Assembly: GCF_002910905.1 (NCBI RefSeq)
Contig: NZ_NEUE01000118.1
Location: 1 to 64,000 of the forward strand
Direction: 5' to 3'
Source of the DNA: Streptomyces sp. SM11
GTDB lineage: Bacteria > Actinomycetota > Actinomycetes > Streptomycetales > Streptomycetaceae
DNA length: 64,000 nucleotides
Both the position numbers and the translations under genes were made by a program. Under the pieces are notes generated by a model. It was given only the letters and a program-made list of their open reading frames with translations, was not told the DNA's origin and searched no databases. Of the stretch, positions 43,977 to 53,258 are shown one piece after another. Within the stretch, counting starts at the first letter, position 1; each line of letters begins with the position of its first letter.

Positions 43977-45110
43977 GTGGAATTCGGGCTCTTTGTTCAG
44001 GGGTACGTGCCCGCCGCGCGTGCCAAGGTGGACCCCGAGGCAGAGCACAAGGCGCTGATCGAGGAGACCGAGTACGTCATCCAGGCGGACAAGTCCGGCT
44101 TCAAGTACGCCTGGGCCTCCGAGCATCACTTCCTGGAGGAGTACTCGCACCTCTCCGCCAACGACGTGTACCTCGGCTACCTCGCGCACGCCACCGAGCG
44201 CATCCATCTCGGCTCCGGCATCTTCAACCCGCTCGCGCCCGTCAACCACCCGGTGAAGGTCGCCGAGAAGGTCGCGATGCTCGACCACCTCTCCGAGGGG
44301 CGCTTCGAGTTCGGCACCGGGCGGGGGGCGGGCAGCCACGAGATCCTCGGGTTCATGCCGGGCATCACCGACATGAACCACACGAAGGAGCTGTGGGAGG
44401 AGACGATCGCCGAGTTCCCCAAGATGTGGCTCCAGGACGAGTACGTCGGCTTCCAGGGCAAGCACTGGTCGCTGCCGCCGCGCAAGATCCTGCCGAAGCC
44501 GTACGGGAAGTCCCACCCGGCCATGTGGTACGCGGCCGGGTCGCCGTCCTCGTACGCCATGGCGGGAAAGAAGGGGCTCGGCGTGCTGGGCTTCAGCGTG
44601 CAGAAGGTCTCCGACATGGAGTGGGTCGTCGAGTCCTACAAGAACGCGGTCAAGGACGCGGAGCCGGTAGGGGCGTTCGTCAACGACAACGTGATGGTGA
44701 CGTCCACCGCGATCTGCGCCGAGACGCACGCCGAGGCGGTGGAGATCGCGGTGGGCGGCGGGCTGAACTACCTCCAGTCGCTGCTGTTCCGCTACCACGA
44801 CACGTTCCCCCGGCCGGAGGGGATTCCGGAGTGGCCGCAGTTGCTGCCGGAGTACACCGAGGAGATCGTCGAACTGCTCATCGCGGAGGAGCTGATGATC
44901 TGCGGCGACCCGGACGAGGTGCTGAAGCAGTGCCGGCGTTGGGACCGGGCGGGGGCGGACCAGTTGAGCTTCGGGCTGCCGATCGGGATCAGTCCCGAGG
45001 ACACGATGAACACGATTCGGCTGATCGGGGAGCACGTGATTCCGCAGATCGATACGGATCCCGTGCACCGGACCTCGCGGTTCCGTAGTTCCAGCCCCTC
45101 CGGCGTCTGA
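43977..45110 (+). CDS. LLM-class flavin-dependent oxidoreductase
   Basis: 377 residues of the bacterial luciferase-like monooxygenase family: FVQGYVPAARAKVDPEAEH near the start, WASEHHFLEEYSHLSAND near 47-64, and MLDHLSEGRFEFGTGRGAGS near 101-120. It may use FMNH2 from a reductase or F420. GTG 43977 is the start (VEFGLFVQGY), following GGTGAACC. It begins the second transcription unit of the cluster and is separated by about 170 bases from the amidohydrolase. Confidence 0.88.
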   Translation: MEFGLFVQGYVPAARAKVDPEAEHKALIEETEYVIQADKSGFKYAWASEHHFLEEYSHLSANDVYLGYLAHATERIHLGSGIFNPLAPVNHPVKVAEKVAMLDHLSEGRFEFGTGRGAGSHEILGFMPGITDMNHTKELWEETIAEFPKMWLQDEYVGFQGKHWSLPPRKILPKPYGKSHPAMWYAAGSPSSYAMAGKKGLGVLGFSVQKVSDMEWVVESYKNAVKDAEPVGAFVNDNVMVTSTAICAETHAEAVEIAVGGGLNYLQSLLFRYHDTFPRPEGIPEWPQLLPEYTEEIVELLIAEELMICGDPDEVLKQCRRWDRAGADQLSFGLPIGISPEDTMNTIRLIGEHVIPQIDTDPVHRTSRFRSSSPSGV

Positions 45111-45282
45111 GGAGCGGGGGTACGGGGGCGGAGCCCCCGCCGAGCCCCCGCCGACAAGCCGGGCGGCGTCTTCCCGGACCGTCGCCCTGTGAGCCGGGGT
45201 GCGTACCGCGGCCCGAAGCGTGCGCACCCCGGCTGTCCCACCCGGGCCGCATCACGGACAGACCTATGCGAAGGGAACCGTC

Positions 45283-47022
45283 ATGCTCGACCACCTCATC
45301 CGCCGCGCGACCGTCGTGGACGGCACCGGCGGCCCCGCCCGCACCGCAGACGTCGGCATCCGCGACGGCAGGATCGCCGTCATCGCCGAGCCGGGGACGA
45401 TCACCGAAGAAGCCGTCACCGGCGAGGACGCCGACGGGCTCGTCCTCGCCCCCGGGTTCGTCGACCCGCACACCCACTACGACGCCCAGCTCTTCTGGGA
45501 CCCCTACGCCACCCCCTCCATGAACCACGGCGTCACCACCGTCGCCGGCGGCAACTGCGGGTTCACCCTCGCACCCCTGAACCCCGACCGGCCCGAGGAC
45601 GCCGACTACACCCGGCGGATGATGTCGCGGGTCGAAGGCATGGCGCTCGCGGCGCTGGAGGAGGGCGTCGACTGGACCTGGTCGACCTTCCGCGAGTACC
45701 TCGACGCCCTCGACGGCCGTATCGCCGTCAACGCCGGGTTCATGGTCGGGCACTGCGCCCTGCGCCGGCACGTCATGGGCGTCGACGCGGTCGGCGGGCA
45801 GCCCACCCCCGCGCAGCTGGACGCCATGCTCGCGCTGTTCCACGACGCGATGGACGCCGGAGCCTGGGGGCTCTCCACCACCCAGTCCGCCACCCACTCC
45901 GACGGTGACGGCGAGCCCGTCGCCTCCCGGCACGCCCGCCCCGAGGAACTGCTCGCCCTCTCCCGGGCGGTCGGCGAGCACGAGGGGACCCAGCTGGAGG
46001 CGATCGTCGCCGGGTGCCTGGACCAGTTCTCCGACGAGGAGATCGACCTCTTCGTCGACATGACCGCCGCGGCCGGACGCCCGCTCAACTGGAACGTCCT
46101 CACCATCGACGCCGCCGTCCCCGAACGCGTACCGCGCCAGCTGATCCCCAGCGAACGCGCCCGCCGCGCGGGCGGCCGGATCGTGGCCCTCACCATGCCG
46201 ATCCTGACGCCGATGAACATGTCGCTCGGCACCTTCTGCGCCCTCAACCTCATCCCCGGCTGGGGCGAGATCCTCGCCCTCCCCGTCCCCGAGCGCATCG
46301 AACGGCTCCGCGACGCCGGCACCCGCGCCGAACTGCTGCGCCGCGCCGACAGCAAGGTGGCCGGGGTCTTCCGGCGGCTCGCCAACTTCGGCCGGTACGT
46401 CATCGGGGACACGTACAGCGCCGCCAACGAAGGCCTCGGCGGGCGCGTCGTCAGCGACATCGCGGCCGAGCGCGGCCAGGACGCCTTCCACTGCCTGGTG
46501 GAGATCTGCGCCGCCGACGACCTGCGTACGGTGCTGTGGCCGATGCCCACCGACAACGACCCGGACTCCTGGGCGCTGCGGCAGCGGACCTGGGAGCACG
46601 AGGACGTCCTGCTCGGCGGCTCCGACGCGGGCGCGCACCTGGACCGGATGTGCGGGGCGCCCTACACGACCCGCTTCCTCGGCGACTGCCTGCGCGGGCG
46701 CGGGCTCGTCCCGCTGACCACCGCCGTCAGGATGCTCACCGACGACCCGGCCCGGCTCTTCGGGCTGCGCGAACGCGGCCGGATCGAGGAGGGCTTCCAC
46801 GCCGACCTCGTCCTCTTCGACCCCGAGCGCATCGACGCCGGACCCGCCACCCTCGTCCACGACCTGCCCGGGGACAGCCCGCGCCTGGATTCCAAGGCCA
46901 TCGGGATCGTCTCCGTACGCGTCAACGGGATCGAGACCCTGCGCGACGACAAGGTGACGGGGGCGGTGCCGGGGACGGTGCTGCGCTCGGGCCGCGACAC
47001 CCGGACGGTGAGTACGGCGTGA
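45283..47022 (+). CDS. N-acyl-D-amino-acid deacylase-type amidohydrolase
   Basis: 579 residues from ATG 45283 with AAGGGA upstream. Metal-dependent hydrolase fold: IRRATVVDGTGGPARTADVG near 5-24, metal site PGFVDPHTHYDAQLFWDP near 62-79, and late Asp in LLGGSDAGAHLD near 446-457. The family removes acyl groups from D-amino acids or opens cyclic amides. It overlaps the aldehyde dehydrogenase start by GTGA, so both act together, perhaps on an amide that yields an aldehyde-derived acid. Confidence 0.87.
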   Translation: MLDHLIRRATVVDGTGGPARTADVGIRDGRIAVIAEPGTITEEAVTGEDADGLVLAPGFVDPHTHYDAQLFWDPYATPSMNHGVTTVAGGNCGFTLAPLNPDRPEDADYTRRMMSRVEGMALAALEEGVDWTWSTFREYLDALDGRIAVNAGFMVGHCALRRHVMGVDAVGGQPTPAQLDAMLALFHDAMDAGAWGLSTTQSATHSDGDGEPVASRHARPEELLALSRAVGEHEGTQLEAIVAGCLDQFSDEEIDLFVDMTAAAGRPLNWNVLTIDAAVPERVPRQLIPSERARRAGGRIVALTMPILTPMNMSLGTFCALNLIPGWGEILALPVPERIERLRDAGTRAELLRRADSKVAGVFRRLANFGRYVIGDTYSAANEGLGGRVVSDIAAERGQDAFHCLVEICAADDLRTVLWPMPTDNDPDSWALRQRTWEHEDVLLGGSDAGAHLDRMCGAPYTTRFLGDCLRGRGLVPLTTAVRMLTDDPARLFGLRERGRIEEGFHADLVLFDPERIDAGPATLVHDLPGDSPRLDSKAIGIVSVRVNGIETLRDDKVTGAVPGTVLRSGRDTRTVSTA

Positions 47023-48497
47023 GCCCCCAGCCAGGAAGCCCCGCCCCCGGGAAGCTGTTCATCGACGGCGAGTGGACCGAACCCGCCGACGGGCACTACG
47101 AGGTGATCGACCCGGCCACCGAGGAGGTCGTCGGCCTCGCCCCCGAGGCGAGCCGCGCCCAGGTGTACGAGGCCGCGGCGGCGGCCCGGGAGGCGTTCGG
47201 GGCCTGGTCGCTGACGCGTCCCGAGGTGCGCGCGGCGATCCTGGACCGGGCGGCGGACCTCGTCCAGCGCGACTTCCTCGCCCACGCCGAAGTCGCCCGC
47301 GCGGAGAGCGGAGCCACCGCCTCCACCGCCCGGGGCATGCAGGTGGGGGTGGGCGTCGCGCGCTTCCGGCGGTACGCGAAGGGGGCGCTGGAGCCCGTCG
47401 AGGAGGCCATCGCGCCCCAGATCAACGAGGCCGGGCCGATGGGGCGGGCCGGGGTCTTCGGGGCGCTGGCCGCCCGCCGGCCGGTCGGCGTGGTCACCTG
47501 CGTCACCTCGTACAACAACCCCTGGGCCAACCCGGCGGGCAAGGTCGCGCCGGCGCTCGCGATGGGCAACACGGTCGTGGTGAAGCCCGCCCCGCAGGAC
47601 CCGCTCTCCGTCTACCGGATGGCCGCAGCCCTCGCGGAGGCGGGCGTTCCGCCGGGCGTCGTGAACGTCGTCACCGGGTCGGGCGCGGAGGCGGGGGAGG
47701 CCGCCGTCGACTTCCCGGACGTCGACATGGTCAGCTTCACCGGCTCCACCGCCGTCGGGCAGCGCATCGCCGAGGTGTGCGGGCGCGGGATGAAGCGGCA
47801 GCTGATGGAGCTGGGCGGCAAGGGCGCCGCGCTGGTCATGGAGGACGCGGACCTGGACGCGGCGGTCGCGGGGATCGGCACGACGTTCTCCTTCTACAGC
47901 GGACAGATCTGTACCGCTCCGACCCGTGTCCTGGTCCACCGGTCCCGCCAGGACGAGCTGATCGCCGCACTGGCCGCGTACGCGAACCGCCTCACCGTCG
48001 GCGACCCCTCCGACCGGGCCACCGTGGTCGGCCCGGTGATCTCCGCCGCCCACCGCGACCGCGTCGAGGCGTACGTGGAGCTGGGCCGGAAGGAGGGGGC
48101 GCGGGTCGTCACGGGCGGCGTCCGTCCCGGCCACCTGGACCGGGGCTTCTACGTGGCCCCCACCCTCCTCGCCGACTGCACCCATGACATGCGGGTCGTC
48201 CGCGAGGAGATCTTCGGGCCGGTCGTCGTGGTCGTCCCCTTCGACGACGAGGAGGAGGCCGTCGCGCTGGCCAACGACAGCGACTACGGCCTCATCGACT
48301 ACGTGTGGTCCGGCGACGTGGCCCGCGCCTTCCGGATCGCCCGCCGGCTGCGCGCGGGCGGGGTCGGCGTCAACACGGTCGGCCGGAACATGGAGGCACC
48401 GTTCGGCGGGTTCAAGAAGAGCGGGGTGGGGCGGGACGTGGGCTCGTACGCGCTGCACGCCTACAGCGAGACGCAGGCGATCGTCTGGCCGGGCTGA
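47019..48497 (+). CDS. Aldehyde dehydrogenase family protein
   Basis: 492 residues. NAD(P)-dependent oxidation of an aldehyde. The general base Glu is in LMELGGKGAALV near 264-275 and the nucleophile Cys in YSGQICTAPTRV near 296-307 (Cys about 302). Cofactor-binding motif SFTGSTAVGQRIAE is near 239-252. Start GTG 47019 overlaps the amidohydrolase stop. It closes the 42-48.5 kb cluster. Confidence 0.92.
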   Translation: MSPQPGSPAPGKLFIDGEWTEPADGHYEVIDPATEEVVGLAPEASRAQVYEAAAAAREAFGAWSLTRPEVRAAILDRAADLVQRDFLAHAEVARAESGATASTARGMQVGVGVARFRRYAKGALEPVEEAIAPQINEAGPMGRAGVFGALAARRPVGVVTCVTSYNNPWANPAGKVAPALAMGNTVVVKPAPQDPLSVYRMAAALAEAGVPPGVVNVVTGSGAEAGEAAVDFPDVDMVSFTGSTAVGQRIAEVCGRGMKRQLMELGGKGAALVMEDADLDAAVAGIGTTFSFYSGQICTAPTRVLVHRSRQDELIAALAAYANRLTVGDPSDRATVVGPVISAAHRDRVEAYVELGRKEGARVVTGGVRPGHLDRGFYVAPTLLADCTHDMRVVREEIFGPVVVVVPFDDEEEAVALANDSDYGLIDYVWSGDVARAFRIARRLRAGGVGVNTVGRNMEAPFGGFKKSGVGRDVGSYALHAYSETQAIVWPG

Positions 48498-48734
48498 GGT
48501 CACGGTCACGCGGCGCGGGAGAATTTTCGATTCGGCACAGGACGACCAGTGCTGCGATCTTCTCGGCGTGGTGCTGATGGTCGCGGTGGAGCGCCGCAGC
48601 CCGGTGTTCTTCCGGGGCGAGGTCCTGACGAAGGAGACCCCGGCCCTCGTGGTCGAGGACTGAGGTCTCCGGTACGGCGTGTGCCGGTACGGCCTGTCCG
48701 ATACGGCGTCTCCCGGTACCGGGTCCCGCGGTCG
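48498..48734. other. Short gap with a possible gene tail
   Basis: A plus-strand frame ends in VAVERRSPVFFRGEVLTKET and stops at 48661-48663. It reads like a real C-terminus of about 35 residues, but has no start or recognised family. Probably a remnant. Confidence 0.3.
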
Positions 48735-49463
48735 CTACGGCCGCCAGTAACCCAGCGCGTTCACCCGGTCCTTGGGCAGGCCCAGTTCCTTGCGGAGGTA
48801 CGCCGACAGGGTCCGGGTGGTCGACGTGTCGCAGGCGACCCAGACGTACGCGTCCGAGTGGTCCTCGCCCAGCAGCCCCGGCAGGGCCGCCTTCACCTCG
48901 GAGACGAGATGCGCGCCCGCCTCGCGGCGCTCCACGTGGTGCAGGGTGTGGTGGGCCTCGTCGAGGCGGAACGGCAGTTTCCGGTCCTCCTCGTGCGCGG
49001 TCTCGAACCAGATCGTCGCCGGGGTCGACGGGACCGCGTCCAGCAGGGAGTTGATCGCGGGCAGCGCCGCCGCGTCACCGATCACGAAGAGCCGCGAGGG
49101 TGCCGGGTCGGGCAGCGTGAAGCCCGTGCCCTGAAGTGTCGCGTCGATCGTGTCGCCGGCCTTCGCCTCCCGCGCCCAGGTGCATGCGGCCCCTTCGTGC
49201 AGGGCGAATTCCAGACTGAAGGTGCCGGCCTCCGGATCCGGGTCCACCAGGGTGTAGCCGCGCTGATGCGGCTTGCCGTTGTTCTCGAACCACAGCCGCA
49301 CCCACATCGTCGGGTGGGCCCCGCCGGTCGCGGCGAGCAGCCCGCCGTCGGTCATGTGCACCCGCCGGAAGCGGTCGGTGACCTGTTCCGCGCCGGTCAC
49401 CGTGAACGTGAAATCACGCCCCCGGAGCAGTTTGAGAACGACGCCTTCCCAGCCATGACCCAC
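48735..49463 (-). CDS. Siderophore-interacting protein (ferric-siderophore reductase, ViuB/SIP family)
   Basis: 242 residues. N-terminal FAD-binding barrel (FTFTVTGAEQVTDRFRRVHM near 18-37, then HQRGYTLVDPDPEAGTFSLE near 66-85) and C-terminal NAD(P)H-binding domain (LFVIGDAAALPAINSLLDA near 124-142). Releases iron from siderophores by reduction in the cytoplasm. A 19-bp iron box lies 52 bases upstream, so it should be repressed by DmdR/IdeR in iron-replete cells. Confidence 0.92.
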   Translation of the reverse strand: MGHGWEGVVLKLLRGRDFTFTVTGAEQVTDRFRRVHMTDGGLLAATGGAHPTMWVRLWFENNGKPHQRGYTLVDPDPEAGTFSLEFALHEGAACTWAREAKAGDTIDATLQGTGFTLPDPAPSRLFVIGDAAALPAINSLLDAVPSTPATIWFETAHEEDRKLPFRLDEAHHTLHHVERREAGAHLVSEVKAALPGLLGEDHSDAYVWVACDTSTTRTLSAYLRKELGLPKDRVNALGYWRP

Positions 49464-49514
49464 GGTGTCTCCTGCCTAGCCCCGGTGCCCCGGCCCACTG
49501 CCCAGAGGGTCACT

Positions 49515-49533
49515 TTAGGTTAGGCTAGCCTAA
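49515..49533. promoter_or_regulatory. Iron box (DmdR/IdeR operator)
   Basis: TTAGGTTAGGCTAGCCTAA matches the actinobacterial iron-box consensus TTAGGTTAGGCTAACCTAA at all but one position. It lies between the divergent siderophore-reductase gene (52 bases away) and the acylase-GNAT gene (44 bases away) and can control both. Confidence 0.9.
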
Positions 49534-49576
49534 ATTTCGGGGGCTGGGGAGTGGCTGAAAAGCACCGGGAGCAGGG

Positions 49577-52405
49577 ATGGGCAGAGCGATGACCGCCGAC
49601 GTCGACAGCGAGAGGCCGGGCGAGAGGCCGAGCGACGGCTTCGAGGTGTTCCGCGACGACTGGGGGATCCCCCACCTGCGGGCCGCCGACGCCCTCGTGC
49701 TGGCCCGCGCCCAGGGCCGCGTCACCGCCCTCGACCGGGCCTGGCAACTGGAGACCGAACGGCACCGGGTGCTCGGCACCTCCGCTTCCCACCTCGGTGC
49801 GGAAGCCGTCGACTGGGACCGGTTCGTCCGGCGGGCCCGGATCGCCGACACCGCCCGCCGCTGCTTCGACCGCCTCGCGCCCGAGACCGCCGCCTGGGTG
49901 GGCGCGTACGTCGAAGGCGTCAACGAGGGCCTCGCCGAAGGGGCCGCCCGCGCAACCGAGTTCGCCGCCGTGGGCCTCGCCCCCGGCCGCTGGGAGCCCT
50001 GGACCCCGCTCGGCGTCTGGCTCTCCACCCACATCCTGTTCGCGGGGTTCCCGACCAAACTCTGGCGCGAAGAGGTCGCCCGCCGGCTCGGCGAGGACCG
50101 GATGACCCTCTTCGCCACCGACGGCCCCGGCACCGCGGGCAGCAACGGCTGGCTGCTCACCGGAGCCCGCACCGCCACCGGCGCCCCGCTCCTCGCGGGC
50201 GACCCGCACCGCTTCATCGAGGACCCCGGCGTCTACCAGCAGATCCGCCTCGCCTGCCCCGAGTTCGACGTCGTCGGCCTCGCGGTCCCCGGCATCCCCG
50301 GCATCGCCCACTTCGGGCACACCGGCGGCGTCGCCTGGGCGATCACCAACGCCATGGCCGACTACCAGGACCTGTACCGGGAGCAGGTGCGCCGCACCCC
50401 GGACGGCGGGGTGGAGGCGCTCGGCCCGGACGGCTGGTACCAGGCCCACGCCCACACCGAGACGATCGAGGTGGCGGGCGCGGACCCGGAGACGGTCGAG
50501 GTGATCGAGACGGACCGGGGGCCGGTGATCATCGGTGAGGCCACCGGAGCGGAGATGGGCGGAGAGAGGGCTGCCGGAGAGGACGAGGGCGCCGAACCCG
50601 CCTCCGACGCACCCGTCATCAGCCTGCGCTACCCGCCCCGCGTCACCGGCGAGCTCGGCTTCGACGTGCTGCCCGCGCTGCTCCGGGCCCGTACGGTCGC
50701 CGACCTCGACACCGCCCTCGACCGCTGGGCCGAACCCGTCAACGTGGTCCTGGCCGCCGACACCGCCGGGGGCACCCTGCACCGGGTCGCCGGACACGTC
50801 CCGGTGCGCCCGTACGCCAACCGGCTGCGGGTCGTCCCGGCCGAGGACCCCGCGTACGCCTGGCGCGAGGGCGAGGCCGTCCCCCTGCCCCGTACCGAGG
50901 TGGACGGCCCCGGCGGGATCGCCGTGATGGCCAACGAGCGCGGCCTCGCCGCCCCGCTCGGCGTCGAGTTCGCACCCCCGCACCGGGCCCACCGGATACG
51001 GGAGTTGCTCGGCGCGGGCACGGACTGGTCGCCCGACGCCCAGGCCGCCGTCCACACCGACACCCGCCTCGCCTCGTCCCGCCCGCTGCTGTCCCTGCTG
51101 GCCCGGGCCCCCGGCCTGGGGCCCGCCGCGAGACGCCTCCGGGACCGGCTGCTGCGCTGGGACCGCCACATGGACGCGGACAGCACCGACGCGACCCTCT
51201 ACGCCCGCCTGCGCGCAGACGTCGTCCACCGACTGGCCGGCCACCCCACCCTGAGGGGCGTCACGGGCGCGGACGACCCGTGGCGCTCGGCCGCCTACCC
51301 GTCGCTCTTCCGGCCCTGGCTCGCCGCGGTCCCCCGAATCGGCTACGCCCTGGAGAGCCTGCTCACCGACGGACTCCTGTCGTACGAGGACCGGTCGGCG
51401 GTGGTCGCGGCCTCGGCCGATGCGGTCGCCGCGGCGGCCGAGGAGGTGCCGCCGGGCGCGTGGGGCGAGCTGCACCGGCTGTCCCCCTGGCAGGCCCTGC
51501 CGGACCTCACGCCCGACGAGGGAGAGATCCGGCCGGGGCTCGCGGGCGACCACGACTGTGTGCTGTCCACCTCCAGCGTCCCCGGCGTCACCGACCTGTT
51601 CGCCCGGGGCCCGGCGGCCCGTTACGTCTGGGACCTGGCCCGCCGCGAGGACAGCCGGTGGGTGGTCCCGTTCGGCGCGTCCGGAGTCCCCGGATCCGCC
51701 CACCACCGCGACCAGACGCCCCTGTGGGCACGGGGCGTGTTCGCCCCGGTCGTCACCGACTGGAACCTGCTGCACCGCACGACCCGCCACCCGGAGGAGA
51801 ACCCCGCCATGACCGCCGCCGCCGAGCCCACCCCGCCGGCCCTCCGCGCCGCCGTCCACGAACAGAAGGTCGAGGGCTTCGGCGTGGTCCGCCTGGTCCC
51901 GGTCGTCCCGGCGGCCGACGTCGACCTGCTGCACGGCTGGGTCACCGAGGAGCGGGCCCGCTTCTGGGGCATGGGCGACCACACCCGCGAACAGGTTCGG
52001 GAAACCTACGAGTTCGTCGACTCGCTCCCCACGCACCACGCCTACCTCGCCCTGCGCGACGGGGTCCCGGCCGCGCTCTTCCAGACGTACGAGCCGCAGG
52101 CCGACCCGGTCGGCGAGTGCTACGACGTACAGCCCGGCGACTTCGGCATCCACCTGCTGATCGCGCCCGCCGAGGGCGAGGGAGCGGTGAAGGGATACAC
52201 GGACGCCCTGCTCACCGTGTTCGTCGGCCATGTCTTCGGCGACCCGGCCCGCCTGCGGGTCGTCGTCGAGCCCGACGCCCGCAACGAGAAGGCCCTCGCC
52301 CGGATGGTCCGGGCCGGCTTCGAGCTGGGTCCGGAGATCGTGAAGCCGGAGAAGACGGCCCGGCTCGCGTTCCTGACGAGGGAGGCGGCATTGCGCCTCG
52401 GGTAG
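49577..52405 (+). CDS. Penicillin-acylase (Ntn hydrolase) domain fused to AlcB/IucB-type GNAT acyltransferase
   Basis: 942 residues. Residues about 20-735 form a penicillin amidase-family acylase: EVFRDDWGIPHLRAADALV near 23-41 and the autocleavage/nucleophile site AGSNGWLLTGARTATG with Ser 189. The C-terminal part (about 755-942) is a GNAT of the MbtK/IucB/AlcB siderophore type, with ERARFWGMGDHTREQV near 792-807 and GDFGIHLLIAPAEGEGAVKG near 853-872. No signal peptide is evident, unlike most Ntn acylases. An internal ATG 51809 with GGAGGA upstream could yield a free GNAT. The iron box upstream points to siderophore deacylation/reacylation, recalling PvdQ in pyoverdine maturation; that role is inference. 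Confidence 0.87.
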   Translation: MGRAMTADVDSERPGERPSDGFEVFRDDWGIPHLRAADALVLARAQGRVTALDRAWQLETERHRVLGTSASHLGAEAVDWDRFVRRARIADTARRCFDRLAPETAAWVGAYVEGVNEGLAEGAARATEFAAVGLAPGRWEPWTPLGVWLSTHILFAGFPTKLWREEVARRLGEDRMTLFATDGPGTAGSNGWLLTGARTATGAPLLAGDPHRFIEDPGVYQQIRLACPEFDVVGLAVPGIPGIAHFGHTGGVAWAITNAMADYQDLYREQVRRTPDGGVEALGPDGWYQAHAHTETIEVAGADPETVEVIETDRGPVIIGEATGAEMGGERAAGEDEGAEPASDAPVISLRYPPRVTGELGFDVLPALLRARTVADLDTALDRWAEPVNVVLAADTAGGTLHRVAGHVPVRPYANRLRVVPAEDPAYAWREGEAVPLPRTEVDGPGGIAVMANERGLAAPLGVEFAPPHRAHRIRELLGAGTDWSPDAQAAVHTDTRLASSRPLLSLLARAPGLGPAARRLRDRLLRWDRHMDADSTDATLYARLRADVVHRLAGHPTLRGVTGADDPWRSAAYPSLFRPWLAAVPRIGYALESLLTDGLLSYEDRSAVVAASADAVAAAAEEVPPGAWGELHRLSPWQALPDLTPDEGEIRPGLAGDHDCVLSTSSVPGVTDLFARGPAARYVWDLARREDSRWVVPFGASGVPGSAHHRDQTPLWARGVFAPVVTDWNLLHRTTRHPEENPAMTAAAEPTPPALRAAVHEQKVEGFGVVRLVPVVPAADVDLLHGWVTEERARFWGMGDHTREQVRETYEFVDSLPTHHAYLALRDGVPAALFQTYEPQADPVGECYDVQPGDFGIHLLIAPAEGEGAVKGYTDALLTVFVGHVFGDPARLRVVVEPDARNEKALARMVRAGFELGPEIVKPEKTARLAFLTREAALRLG

Positions 52406-52446
52406 CGGCAGACCGCTCGGGGGCGGCTGCGGGCCGGCTCACGGGG

Positions 52447-52534
52447 GTGCGCCCTACGGGGCCCACGGGGGGCGGGCCCGCCCCCCGTCCGGTGTGCCCT
52501 ACGGGGCCCTATGCGGGCGGGCCCGCCCCGTCCG
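52447..52534. repeat. Tandem duplication containing a 24-bp palindrome
   Basis: Two copies of a roughly 44-base unit (52447-52491 and 52492-52534), each starting GTGYGCCCTACGGGGCCC. The first copy holds a perfect 24-bp palindrome (52465-52488) of G/C only. The second overlaps the end of the minus-strand gene. It may serve as terminator for the convergent genes. Confidence 0.75.
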
Positions 52535-52979
52535 GGTGCAGCGCGCCGCCCGGCCGGAACAGCCGCTTGGCCACCGCGTGCCCGCCCTCCGCCGCCATCC
52601 GGAACCACGGCTCCGCCGCCGCCAGCCCCTCGCGCTGCTCGACCAGCCGGCCCAGCTCCCACATCGACTCCACGTCTCCGGCCCGCACCGCCTGCCGCAG
52701 CAGTCGCCCGGCCGTGTCGGGACGCCCCTCGGCCCGCGCGGTCAGGGCGAGCGCGCGCAGCTTCCGTACCGCCCGGGCGTCCCCGGCGGCGGCCGCCGCC
52801 GCGAGCTCCCGCGGATCGGCGGGGCGGCGGGAACGGTTCCGGAACAGCAGCAGGATCCCGAGCACCCACATGATCCAGCTCAGGCCGATCAGTGTGCCGT
52901 TGCCGGTGATGACCCCGGTCAGACTCAGCGCGCCGCCCGCCGGCAACAGGAAGTACCCCAGCCCCAGCCCCGGTCCCAT
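52509..52979 (-). CDS. Membrane protein with Sel1-like repeats
   Basis: 156 residues. Two N-terminal helices (GLGYFLLPAGGALSLTGVIT near 5-24, LIGLSWIMWVLGILLLF near 30-46) are followed by a cytoplasmic or external Ala/Arg-rich part with Sel1-like repeats (AAGDARAVRKLRALALTARA; AEGRPDTAGRLLRQAVRAGD; AAAEPWFRMAAEGGHAVAKR). Sel1 repeats serve in protein binding. Function unknown. Confidence 0.72.
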   Translation of the reverse strand: MGPGLGLGYFLLPAGGALSLTGVITGNGTLIGLSWIMWVLGILLLFRNRSRRPADPRELAAAAAAGDARAVRKLRALALTARAEGRPDTAGRLLRQAVRAGDVESMWELGRLVEQREGLAAAEPWFRMAAEGGHAVAKRLFRPGGALHPDGAGPPA

Positions 52980-53258
52980 CGCAGCCCCTCTCCGTCCGGC
53001 TCCGGTTACGCGTGCATCCTCCCTTCCCGCTTCTCAGCCCGGTGTACCGGCCTCCGCGTCGAGGAAGACCGGGCTGGTGAGCGCCGCGCACGCACCGGGC
53101 GGCACCGGGGGCCCGTCGCGGCGGTCCCGGCGAGCAGGCCGCGCCGGGCGACAGGGAGCGGGGGTGGCTTCCGGGCATGCGGTTCGCGGTCGCTGTTCAC
53201 GGCTGTCACGGTCTCGGATTTCACCGACGTACGGCTTAGGTTGGCGCTGCGCACGGAC

